From: Ignavibacterium sp037440165
GTDB taxonomy: Bacteria > Bacteroidota > Ignavibacteria > Ignavibacteriales > Ignavibacteriaceae
Direction: 5' to 3'
Length of the DNA stretch: 64,000 nucleotides
Assembly (NCBI RefSeq): GCF_037440165.1
Contig: NZ_JBBIUQ010000007.1
Coordinates: forward strand, 1-64,000
Positions 1 through 6,780 of this stretch are shown here, piece by piece. Position 1 is the first letter of the stretch. Each line of letters opens with the position of its first letter. A program made the position numbers and the translations under genes. The notes below the pieces were generated by a model. It did no database searches and was not told the DNA's origin. It saw only the letters and a program-made list of their open reading frames with translations.

Positions 1-375
1 TTATACCTTCTTTGCCACGAATTATCACAAAATGAAATCCCGAAGGGATGAAATTATTATAAAAAAGAATGCCTAAGAATTATAACAAAACTCCGAAGGA
101 GTGAAATATAAAATCTCCTCAAATACGGCAAGCGTGGATTTTTGGATGAAAGCATGATTGCATGAATTAAAAACTTATTCCTTATTTCCATTTACCTTCA
201 TTGCCACGAATTATCACAAAATGAAATCCCGAAGGGATGCAATTTTTATAAAATAGAATTACAAAGAATTAGCATGAAACTCCGAAGGAGTGAAATATAA
301 AATCTCCTCAAATACGGCAAGCGTGGATTGATGGATGAAAGCATGATTGCATGAGTTAAAAACCTATACCTTTTA
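1..375. repeat. Two tandem copies of a ~189-bp hairpin-rich intergenic repeat
   Basis: The segment holds two copies of one unit, offset by 189 bp (the GCCACGAATTATCAC block starts at 14 and again at 203). The first copy probably begins left of the window. Each unit has the same order: that block, ATCCC-GAA-GGGAT followed by GAAAT or a variant, ACTCC-GAA-GGAGT followed by GAAAT, then an ACG/CGT mini-stem and GCATGATTGCATGA. No open frame runs through it. Diverged copies lie at about 15391-15815. It is a dispersed, probably structured, non-coding repeat; its mode of movement is unknown. Confidence 0.8.
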
Positions 376-398
376 TCTCAAACCTCAATGATTTTATA

Positions 399-432
399 CA
401 AAAAAATAAAAAGCCCTCTTTAGCAGAGGGCT
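399..432 (-). terminator. Rho-independent terminator of the SPFH operon
   Basis: On the minus strand an 8-bp stem (AGCCCTCT 412-419 paired with AGAGGGCT 425-432) is followed by a T-rich run read through 411-400. It lies 23 bp past the stop codon of the last gene of the minus-strand operon and is well placed to end it. Confidence 0.85.
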
Positions 433-454
433 AATTCTTAAACTTGTACAAATT

Positions 455-1690
455 TTAATTTGTACTCTGAACGCTTTTCGTTCCGTTTTTCTTTCTCAAT
501 AAAAAGAATGCTGCTATAAAAACTATCAATACTCCAACACCAACATAAATAAGTGTAAGATCCTTTGGTGAAATTACTTCTTTCCACTCTGAAATTTTCT
601 TTTCAATCATTTCTTTTTGTTGTGTTGTCAACATATTATTATCCAGAAGATATGGCATCCATTCATTCGCGATTGTTTTGTACCAAACGCTATCAACAAA
701 AATGCTATAGATTTTTTGAGACTCTTCTTTGCTCTTTAATCCATAGCTTTTTATTTCATCGTTTATAAATGCAGTCACGATTTCAGTAAATTCATTTCCA
801 TTATAAAAGCTTTGAAGATTTATATTATTCAGCGCAAAGTCTTCACGGATTGATTCCCAAGCTTCTCTCTGAATCCCTGTTTTCCAGCTTGTGAATAATG
901 CATCAATATCTTTCAGCTCTTGTGATTTATCTTTTCTTCCGGTATATACATCAACCAGCTTCGGTCCGACTTTTTGCCACAGAGAAACGAAATTAGATTG
1001 CTGTTGTTTCACCTCTTCTAAATCAGAAGGTTTTAATGTTGTTACTTCTAAAAATCTGTTATTATCTCGCAATGATTTCTTGACTATGTAAAGAACATTT
1101 TTCTTTTCAGTTTCAGCAACTATTTGCTCTTTTTCTTTTTGTGTTAATGCAGATACATCGCCTGAAAGTTTTGGTGCTAAGCTGTCAATAATTGCATAAA
1201 CAAGTTCATCACGCTTTTTCAGTGAAGCTCTTAATTCACTTACGAGTTTTTCTAATTGAGCAATTGTTTCAGCATCTTTTTTCCTCTGGACTTCCAGCAG
1301 CTGAATCTGATTTAACAATTCAGCGTTCTTTTTATTAAGTTCATCCACTTCAGAACGCAATGTAATGACTTCGGTTTGAAGAACATCAATCTGAGTGAAA
1401 TCTGCTTTCCGGATGATTAATGAATTACCAAGTTTATCAAATGATTTTTCAAAATTGTCCGGATAAAGACTTCTATCAAGCAGTTCACGATAAGTTGAAA
1501 ACTCGTTCTTTAATCTTTCAATTTCTCCGGTAACTGCATTAAGTTCATCAAGCGTAACAGCATTTTTTATTTGCTGTTCAAGTTGCTGATAACGCACTTT
1601 AAAGCTCTGAACAATCTCATAATCAGACTGTGACTGCAGGTTTGCAATGAATATTAATAGTATGAATGTAATTAAAAATTTACTTTTCAT
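455..1690 (-). CDS. Secreted/membrane-anchored coiled-coil protein, unknown function
   Basis: 411 residues, not recognised as a named family. An N-terminal signal peptide (about residues 1-20) is followed by a long heptad-rich, Glu/Lys/Leu-rich stretch (about 30-165), which predicts coiled coil. A second mostly helical part follows, then one C-terminal membrane segment (about 377-398) ending in a basic RKKNGTK tail. This implies a periplasmic body held in the inner membrane by its C-terminus. The start has a strong GGAGGT ribosome site and overlaps the upstream lipoprotein stop by 4 bp (ATGA), so the two are translationally coupled. It is last in the SPFH operon and is followed by a terminator. 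A cell-envelope scaffold role is only a guess. Confidence 0.8.
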   Translation of the reverse strand: MKSKFLITFILLIFIANLQSQSDYEIVQSFKVRYQQLEQQIKNAVTLDELNAVTGEIERLKNEFSTYRELLDRSLYPDNFEKSFDKLGNSLIIRKADFTQIDVLQTEVITLRSEVDELNKKNAELLNQIQLLEVQRKKDAETIAQLEKLVSELRASLKKRDELVYAIIDSLAPKLSGDVSALTQKEKEQIVAETEKKNVLYIVKKSLRDNNRFLEVTTLKPSDLEEVKQQQSNFVSLWQKVGPKLVDVYTGRKDKSQELKDIDALFTSWKTGIQREAWESIREDFALNNINLQSFYNGNEFTEIVTAFINDEIKSYGLKSKEESQKIYSIFVDSVWYKTIANEWMPYLLDNNMLTTQQKEMIEKKISEWKEVISPKDLTLIYVGVGVLIVFIAAFFLLRKKNGTKSVQSTN

Positions 1691-2136
1691 TTTGCACCTC
1701 CCTGCAATCCTTCTTTGGTGAGATAAGCTTTATATTCTCCGTCAATTAATTCAATGAATTGATTTCTCTGATTGAAGAAAGGATTATTCAATCCTGTTTC
1801 GTTAATAGTTATTTTCTCTTTTAGTGATAAGCTGCTTTCAGATGATTCAAAGATATAAACATTTTTAAAACCTTTTGAAGTTATAAAGTAATAACCTTCA
1901 TTGTTACGAATAATTCTCAAATCTTTTCCGACATATGCCAATGAATCCTGCATCTCTTCCATAAAAAGAGCCTTGGCATTGAATGAAAAAGAATAGCGTT
2001 CTTCCTTGGCTAATCCATCGTCGTTTATTTTTATAACTGATTCAATAGGCCAGGCAAATTCTGCCGGTGAAAGTTTTAATGACGAACACGCTGTTAAAAT
2101 AAATAATGTAATTATCGAAGCAACAAATATTCTCAT
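1687..2136 (-). CDS. Small lipoprotein, unknown function
   Basis: About 149 residues from the preferred ATG at 2136. The longer open frame up to 2166 is rejected because an AGGAGG site sits 6 bases before the 2136 start and would otherwise be inside the gene. The protein begins with a hydrophobic signal and an LTAC lipobox, so lipidation and envelope localisation are expected. The rest is soluble with mixed strand-like segments and contains no motif I recognise. It overlaps the next gene by 4 bp and lies 79 bp after the ribbon-helix-helix gene. Its partner is presumably the coiled-coil membrane protein encoded next. Confidence 0.8.
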   Translation of the reverse strand: MRIFVASIITLFILTACSSLKLSPAEFAWPIESVIKINDDGLAKEERYSFSFNAKALFMEEMQDSLAYVGKDLRIIRNNEGYYFITSKGFKNVYIFESSESSLSLKEKITINETGLNNPFFNQRNQFIELIDGEYKAYLTKEGLQGGAK

Positions 2137-2215
2137 TTTTCCTCCTGGTAATATTTCTCGCAGCAAACTTAATCAATTTTTAATATATATTGATTGATAA
2201 AAATTGGGATTGGCT

Positions 2216-2413
2216 TTAGGCTTCTGGATTATTCGGTTCGGTTGGATTATTATTCTCATCCTTTTGAGGAAATCTTTTGGATTTTTTTAACGCTTCTGTA
2301 AGAAGAAACTCAATCTGAGCATTTATGCTTCTCAGTTCATCAGCCGCCCATTTTTCAAGGGCGGCATAAACTCTTTCGTCGATTCTCAATAAAAATTTTT
2401 TCTTATCTGCCAT
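2216..2413 (-). CDS. Ribbon-helix-helix (Arc-like) DNA-binding protein
   Basis: 65 residues. The N-terminal FLLRIDERVYAALEKWA segment, followed by a helix ending in INAQIEFLLTEALKK, matches the short strand plus two helices of Arc/MetJ-type regulators, which bind DNA as dimers through the beta ribbon. The C-terminal 15 residues are Asn/Pro/Glu-rich and probably disordered. It lies 20 bp after the preceding gene in an operon headed by an SPFH protein. Small Arc-like proteins next to SPFH genes are a known association. It is the obvious candidate to bind the dyad at 3848-3879, giving autoregulation; that is inference. Confidence 0.85.
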   Translation of the reverse strand: MADKKKFLLRIDERVYAALEKWAADELRSINAQIEFLLTEALKKSKRFPQKDENNNPTEPNNPEA

Positions 2414-2433
2414 CTTTGAAATTTATTTTCGTT

Positions 2434-2946
2434 TTAATGTGTCACGCCGCTATTGCGTCTTTTCAACAGCAAAAAATAGAACGCTAAAAATAATATCCAG
2501 GGATATTCATCAAGAATTTCTGTTCTTTTTTCAATCATTATATCAGACTTTTCTTTTAACGAAAATTTATTTTTCACAATTGCAATCAAATCATTTTCAC
2601 CAAGATATATTTCTGCTTTATTGTTAAAAGCTCCGAATTTCATTTTAACTTTAACGCCTCGCGGCAATTCAACAATTCCTTTTGAGGCAAAGAAATTTGA
2701 TTGCAATTTCGCAATTGGCCGCTGATAACCACTTTTTATTATTTCAATTTTATCACTGAATATATGTGGTCTTTTAAATTCAAAAGTATCATTACCTACT
2801 TTACATTCAACACGTTCGCTGAAGAATTTCGGATATTTAAATTCACCAATCAATTCAGTATCAGAACGAATCTCATATTCTCTCTTCCAGAATGATTTTT
2901 GTATAATCGAAAGAGATTGCCCAATATAATCTGATAGTTTTCGCAT
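2434..2946 (-). CDS. Hypothetical protein with beta-rich body and hydrophobic C-terminus
   Basis: 170 residues, not confidently recognised. Alternating short strands (YEIRSDTELIGEFKY, TFEFKR, AEIYLGENDLIAIVK) give a repeated beta pattern loosely like the LURP-one/scramblase (Tubby-like) barrel family; this is resemblance only. A single hydrophobic segment (about residues 148-161, WILFLAFYFLLL) followed by KRRNSG near the C-terminus suggests membrane attachment. The start is 5 bp after the SPFH stop codon, with no strong ribosome site, so coupling to SPFH translation is likely. A membrane-lipid or raft-related role would fit the SPFH neighbour. Confidence 0.7.
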   Translation of the reverse strand: MRKLSDYIGQSLSIIQKSFWKREYEIRSDTELIGEFKYPKFFSERVECKVGNDTFEFKRPHIFSDKIEIIKSGYQRPIAKLQSNFFASKGIVELPRGVKVKMKFGAFNNKAEIYLGENDLIAIVKNKFSLKEKSDIMIEKRTEILDEYPWILFLAFYFLLLKRRNSGVTH

Positions 2947-2951
2947 TTTAA

Positions 2952-3827
2952 CTATTGATATAATGTTCCAGTATTGATTACTGGTTGTGCTTCTGTTTCA
3001 GAAACTAAAGCAACCATCAGATTATTTACCATTGTTGCTTTTTTGTCATCATCAAGCTTTACAATGTTTTGCTCGCTTAATGCTTTCAAAGCCATTTCTA
3101 CCATACCGACAGCGCCTTCAACTATTTTTGTTCTTGCTGCAATAATCGCTTGTGCCTGCTGTCTGCGAAGCATTGCCTGAGCAATTTCAGGTGCATAAGC
3201 AAGATGAGAAATTCTGGCTTCAATTATTTCAACACCTGCTACTTCAAGACGAACTTGCAGCATATTCTTTAAACTTTCTGCAATTTCTTGCGGAGTTCCT
3301 CTTAAGCTCGGCTTATCTTCCTGATCAACATCATAAGGATATTCAGAAGCAAGCTGTCTTATTGCTGTTTCGCTTTGAACATCAACGAATTGTTCATAGT
3401 TCTCAACATCAAAGACTGCTTTTGCAGTATCTATTACTCTCCACACCACAACCGCACCAATCTCAATTGGATTTCCGTGTAAATCATTTACTTTAATTTT
3501 TTGGCTGTTGAAATTTCTGATTCGCAGCGAAACTTTTTTCCTGATGGTAAAGGGATTAACAAACCAGAACCCAGGTGTTCTCACAGAACCAGTATACTTA
3601 CCAAAGAGAATTAAAACTCTTGAATCATTCGGTTGAACTACAATGAATCCACTTGAAATCATAATTATTATTAACAGAATTGGGACGAAGAACCAAAGAA
3701 TTTGGGGATTATTTGTTCTGATTCCGAGAATAAGCAGATAAATTTCTAAGACAATTAATGTTAAAAGAGTTATTAGCATTAAGAAACCGTTCAATTTATT
3801 TGCGGATTTTTCAACTATTTTATCCAT
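2952..3827 (-). CDS. SPFH/Band 7 domain membrane protein (stomatin/prohibitin-like)
   Basis: 291 residues from the ATG at 3827. The open frame up to 3887 is rejected because it runs through the promoter, and AAAGGAGTG precedes the 3827 start. Two membrane segments (about residues 12-35 and 42-62) precede an SPFH domain (about 63-230) with the family-like VQPNDSRVLILFGKY entry, PGFWFVNPF and an Ala/Gln-rich helix (AQAMLRRQQAQAIIAARTKIVEGA). SPFH proteins oligomerise into membrane scaffolds that organise microdomains or control proteases. The C-terminal tail is short. It is the first gene of a five-gene operon, controlled by a promoter overlaid by a long dyad. Confidence 0.9.
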   Translation of the reverse strand: MDKIVEKSANKLNGFLMLITLLTLIVLEIYLLILGIRTNNPQILWFFVPILLIIIMISSGFIVVQPNDSRVLILFGKYTGSVRTPGFWFVNPFTIRKKVSLRIRNFNSQKIKVNDLHGNPIEIGAVVVWRVIDTAKAVFDVENYEQFVDVQSETAIRQLASEYPYDVDQEDKPSLRGTPQEIAESLKNMLQVRLEVAGVEIIEARISHLAYAPEIAQAMLRRQQAQAIIAARTKIVEGAVGMVEMALKALSEQNIVKLDDDKKATMVNNLMVALVSETEAQPVINTGTLYQ

Positions 3828-3847
3828 TATAACACTCCTTTTGAAAA

Positions 3848-3879
3848 TTGCTATCGTAATGATATCATATTGATAGCAA
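3848..3879. promoter_or_regulatory. 32-bp dyad (probable operator) over the SPFH promoter
   Basis: Outer arms TTGCTATC (3848-3855) and GATAGCAA (3872-3879) flank a perfect inner palindrome ATGATATCAT (3859-3868). Both share the centre at 3863/3864, and 26 of 32 positions are symmetric. The sequence can also be read as two overlapping TATC-N5-GATA units. It covers the spacer and -10 element of the promoter, so a bound protein should block RNA polymerase. The ribbon-helix-helix protein of the same operon is the first candidate. Confidence 0.75.
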
Positions 3880-3887
3880 AAAGTCAA
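3859..3887 (-). promoter_or_regulatory. Sigma-70-like promoter of the SPFH operon
   Basis: On the minus strand TTGACT (3882-3887) is followed after exactly 17 bp by TATCAT (3859-3864), a near-consensus housekeeping promoter. The -10 element ends about 32 bp upstream of the chosen SPFH start codon, leaving room for a short leader with the AAAGGAGTG site. Confidence 0.75.
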
Positions 3888-4241
3888 TACTTTATGGAAA
3901 AAAGTATTATTTTTTTATGCCAACGGCAAAATTAGTTTTCGAAGAGCATTATTAAGTAGAAGCAATCTGGTTTGGACACAGCACTCTATTAAAAAAATTT
4001 TTTAATTAATGGCAAAATCAGTTTTCTCAGGAGTATTAATAAATAGAGACCGAAGAATGTAAAGCTGATAATATTCTCTGCAATTCAGAAATGATAGTTA
4101 GATAGGATTTATAGAATCTTCAGTTCAGTAAATTTATTTGATGCGACTGATGAGATCTAAAGAAATAACTTTAAGTAAATTAATACTGAAGTGAAGAGTA
4201 TAGTATAGTATAGCTATGCTCATTTATCAAAAATATATGAT
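3888..4241. other. Gene-free spacer with a decayed direct repeat
   Basis: There is no open frame with coding character. Two similar 42-base blocks (about 3921-3962 and 4008-4049, both containing GGCAAAAT-A/C-AGTTTTC and AGTA/ATTAAT-like stretches) form a diverged direct repeat about 87 bp apart. A TTTGGACACAG word (about 3970) recurs in the spacer near 38690. A short AGTAT triplet repeat lies just before the msrA stop. It looks like decayed repeat DNA. Confidence 0.5.
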
Positions 4242-4898
4242 TTATTTCTTCAGTTTATCCTTAAATATCTTTTCAAACTTTTCAATTTTGGGAGTTATAA
4301 CAAAATCACAATAACCCTGATAAGGATTATTTTCATAATAATTCTGATGATAATCCTCTGCAGGAAAAAACTTTTTGAATTCGGTTATTTCTGTTACGAT
4401 TGGTTTATTCCAAATTTTCTCTTCTTCAAGTTTCTTTTTAAAGTATTCAGCTTTTTGTTTTTGCTCAGCGTTGTGGTAGAAAATAACTGAACGATACTGA
4501 GTTCCAACATCGTTTCCTTGTCTGTTTAAGGTTGTAGGATCGTGAGTCTTCCAAAATATTTCGAGTAATTCATCATAAGTAACAACATTTGGATCAAAAT
4601 AAATCTGAGTACATTCTGCGTGTCCTGTAGTTCCGGTGCAGACTTCTTTGTAAGTAGGATTTTCAGTAGTGCCGCCGGAATAACCAGAAACAACTTTAAT
4701 AACACCGCTCACTCTTTCAAAAATTGCTTCAGTACACCAGAAACATCCAGAACCAAATGTGGCAATTTCAATTTTAGTTTGATCTGATATACTCATACTT
4801 TTTACCTGATTAGATTTTGAAGTGGTTTCGCTGCAAGAATTCAGAATAGAAAATCCAAATGTCATGAATAAAATAGTTAAAATCATTTTGATGTTCAT
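4242..4898 (-). CDS. msrA: Peptide-methionine (S)-S-oxide reductase, lipoprotein form
   Basis: 218 residues. An N-terminal hydrophobic signal ends in an LNSC lipobox (Cys22), so the enzyme is predicted to be a lipoprotein facing the periplasm. The catalytic GCFWCTE motif is at residues 51-57 (nucleophile Cys52), followed by the GYSGG, GHAE and DPTTLNRQGNDVGTQYRS family motifs. A further Cys lies in the C-terminal YQGYCDFVI segment and could act in resolving the disulphide. The reaction reduces methionine-S-sulphoxide in proteins, repairing oxidised envelope proteins. No MsrB is fused or adjacent. The gene stands alone, with no clear ribosome site, as is common in Bacteroidota. Confidence 0.95.
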   Translation of the reverse strand: MNIKMILTILFMTFGFSILNSCSETTSKSNQVKSMSISDQTKIEIATFGSGCFWCTEAIFERVSGVIKVVSGYSGGTTENPTYKEVCTGTTGHAECTQIYFDPNVVTYDELLEIFWKTHDPTTLNRQGNDVGTQYRSVIFYHNAEQKQKAEYFKKKLEEEKIWNKPIVTEITEFKKFFPAEDYHQNYYENNPYQGYCDFVITPKIEKFEKIFKDKLKK

Positions 4899-5064
4899 AA
4901 TAAGCTAAACAAATGTTTTATTTTCTGTTTTTACGAATTGTTATCTAACTTAGAGTTAAGTTTAATTTGTATTATTAACATTACGATTAACTTGCAGGTT
5001 CAAAATAAAGGATTGTTCGCTTTAAAAGAATTGCTGAATTTTGACATGAAAAAAAATATAAGTT

Positions 5065-5652
5065 ATGATAACTATCGTAGATTTTGGTGATATTAATTCA
5101 AAAGAAGTAGCGGAGGCACTTAAAAAAATAACTGATGATTTTATCATTTCATCTAGTGAAGTTTATATTTGCCGCGCAGAGAAAGTTATTTTCCCCGGTT
5201 CAGGCAGTGCGAAAGATGTAATGAAGAAAATTCATCTTCTCAATTTGTTTTCCGTACTGAGAATAATTACAGATAAGCCAATTCTTGGCATCGGACTAGG
5301 AATGCAGATTATGTGTGAACATACTTCAGAAGGGAATTTGTCCTGTCTTGGAATTTTTCCGGGAAGTATAATTAAGTTCAGCAACTCGGTCCAAAATCCG
5401 GTTCACGAAGGAATGGATAAAATTAAAATTCTTAAGGAAAATCCTTTATTAAATAACATTCCGGATAACTCAAGTTTTTATTTCAATCATTCATATTATT
5501 TGCCTGTTAACGATTGCACAATCGCAACAGCAAACAAGGATATTGAATTTACTTCAGCGATTAAGAAAAACTTATCCTTTGGTGTCCAGTTTCATCCGGA
5601 GAAATCAGGCGAACCAGGATTAATCGTGTTGGAGAACTTTGTTAAATTTTAG
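5065..5652 (+). CDS. HisH-like class I glutamine amidotransferase lacking the catalytic Cys
   Basis: 195 residues, full length for HisH (glutaminase subunit of imidazole glycerol phosphate synthase). The fold-defining pieces are present: MITIVDFGD start, PGSGSA, KPILGIGLGMQ, FNHSYYLP and GVQFHPEKSGEPGL with the active-site His and Glu. The nucleophile elbow that normally reads GICLGMQ reads GIGLGMQ, with Gly77 (GGA, 5293-5295) in place of the cysteine, so glutamine hydrolysis by the usual mechanism should be impossible. The frame is intact, so this is substitution, not decay by frameshift. No hisF or other his gene is nearby. It may be a regulatory or binding paralogue, or a HisH that uses free ammonia. 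The family is sure; the function is not. Confidence 0.85.
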   Translation: MITIVDFGDINSKEVAEALKKITDDFIISSSEVYICRAEKVIFPGSGSAKDVMKKIHLLNLFSVLRIITDKPILGIGLGMQIMCEHTSEGNLSCLGIFPGSIIKFSNSVQNPVHEGMDKIKILKENPLLNNIPDNSSFYFNHSYYLPVNDCTIATANKDIEFTSAIKKNLSFGVQFHPEKSGEPGLIVLENFVKF

Positions 5653-5694
5653 AAGTGAATTATCTCCCTTTATAAGTTAAAATTAAATTCAATC

Positions 5695-6117
5695 ATGGAA
5701 ATCAAAAAAGAATTTTCTTTATTTGAAACAGAGATAATCGTTAGACCGGATGATATTGATATGAACAATCATGTTCATAATTCAAAATATCTGGATTATG
5801 TGCAAACTGCCCGTTACATACAAATGCGTGATAATTATAAATTTCCGATGGAAGAATATCTGCGGCGAGGATACAATTGGTATGCGAGCACAGCACACAT
5901 TGAATTTAAGCGAGCATTGAAATTCGGTGACATTGCTGTTGTAAAAACACAAATAAAAGAGTGGAGCGGTGCTCAGGTTATTATCAACTTCTGGATCACC
6001 AACAAACAAACAAATAAAATTGCATCCGAAGGTTACATTGTTTACACTTTAATTTCTTTTTCTTCGGGCAGACCAGTAAGAATCCCTGACGATGTTCTGG
6101 AGAGGCACAACATTTAA
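5695..6117 (+). CDS. Hotdog-fold acyl-CoA thioesterase (4HBT/FadM-like)
   Basis: 140 residues, the usual length of a single hotdog domain. The N-terminal VRPDDIDMNNHVHNSKYLDYVQTAR block is the 4-hydroxybenzoyl-CoA thioesterase/FadM signature. The Asp and the NHV..S.Y stretch place the catalytic acid on the long central helix, and the later IEFKRALKFGD segment is also typical. It should hydrolyse an acyl-CoA to free acid and CoA in the cytoplasm; chain preference cannot be read. It starts 42 bp after the HisH-like gene on the same strand and may be cotranscribed, but nothing links the two functionally. Confidence 0.85.
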   Translation: MEIKKEFSLFETEIIVRPDDIDMNNHVHNSKYLDYVQTARYIQMRDNYKFPMEEYLRRGYNWYASTAHIEFKRALKFGDIAVVKTQIKEWSGAQVIINFWITNKQTNKIASEGYIVYTLISFSSGRPVRIPDDVLERHNI

Positions 6118-6207
6118 TTGGAATTTAATTCACTTCAAAATTGATTTTTAATCTTGTTAACTATACTTTTTCAGCGGGAAAAATATCATATAATGGGATG
6201 AGCACAA

Positions 6208-6780
6208 GTGACTACTGTAAACACAAATGATTTCGAATTATTACAAAGAGTTCTCAAAAGAGATTCTAAAGCTCTGGAAGCTTTGTATGATAAATACTCA
6301 CCTTTGCTCTACACTTTAATCAAAAGAATTGTTAAAGATGAAAAACTTGCTGAAGAAGTTTTAGCTGATGTATTTGTAATCATCTGGCAGAAGACCCACC
6401 TTTATAATTTTGATTATAAAAATGTTTATAGCTGGATTGTACTTCTTACAAAAAATAAAGCAGTTGATACATTACGAAGAAAAAATAATGGGGAAGTTCA
6501 GGAGTATGATGATAATTATGAAAATGCATTTATCATTCCCACAAGTTATGATTATAACGAATTTGGATTCGACGATGCTCTTCAAAAAAGTGTTCAGCTA
6601 AAGTCAGCAATTTATAAATTAACAGAAGCACAAAGGTATGTTCTTCAGCTTGCTTTCTTTGAAGGATTAACTGAAAGTGAAATTGCCTCAAAGCTTAAAA
6701 TTCCCTTGCCAACAGTTAAAAGCAAAATAAGGGTGGCATTAAATACTTTGAAAGAAAAAATGAACTCAGAGGAAATGTAA
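6208..6780 (+). CDS. ECF-type RNA polymerase sigma factor
   Basis: 190 residues from a GTG at 6208 (no in-frame ATG fits). Region 2 (about residues 10-80) contains the ALEALYDKYSPLLYTLIKRIV helix, AEEVLADVFVIIWQK and the YSWIVLLTKNKAVDTLRRK DNA-melting segment. Region 4 (about 130-185) has LTEAQRYVLQLAFFEGLTESEIASKL and PTVKSKIRVAL, the -35 recognition helix-turn-helix. It redirects RNA polymerase to a stress or envelope regulon. The next gene begins at the base after its stop codon and encodes a single-pass membrane protein, which is the expected place for an anti-sigma factor. Confidence 0.92.
   Translation: MTTVNTNDFELLQRVLKRDSKALEALYDKYSPLLYTLIKRIVKDEKLAEEVLADVFVIIWQKTHLYNFDYKNVYSWIVLLTKNKAVDTLRRKNNGEVQEYDDNYENAFIIPTSYDYNEFGFDDALQKSVQLKSAIYKLTEAQRYVLQLAFFEGLTESEIASKLKIPLPTVKSKIRVALNTLKEKMNSEEM

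Noticed and set aside
1..375. CRISPR-like appearance of the repeated segments
   Set aside because: Only two long units, no short regular repeat/spacer alternation, no cas genes; diverged single copies elsewhere show a dispersed repeat.
3152..3496. Plus-strand open frame of 114 codons inside the SPFH gene
   Set aside because: Antisense shadow of a conserved domain; Leu/Gln-rich low-complexity translation with no recognisable motif.
4195..4220. AGTAT short tandem repeat before the msrA stop
   Set aside because: Only three units and no coding or promoter context; too short to interpret.
5287..5298. Frameshift as explanation for the missing HisH cysteine
   Set aside because: The frame and flanking motif residues (GI-x-LGMQ) are intact; a single codon is substituted.
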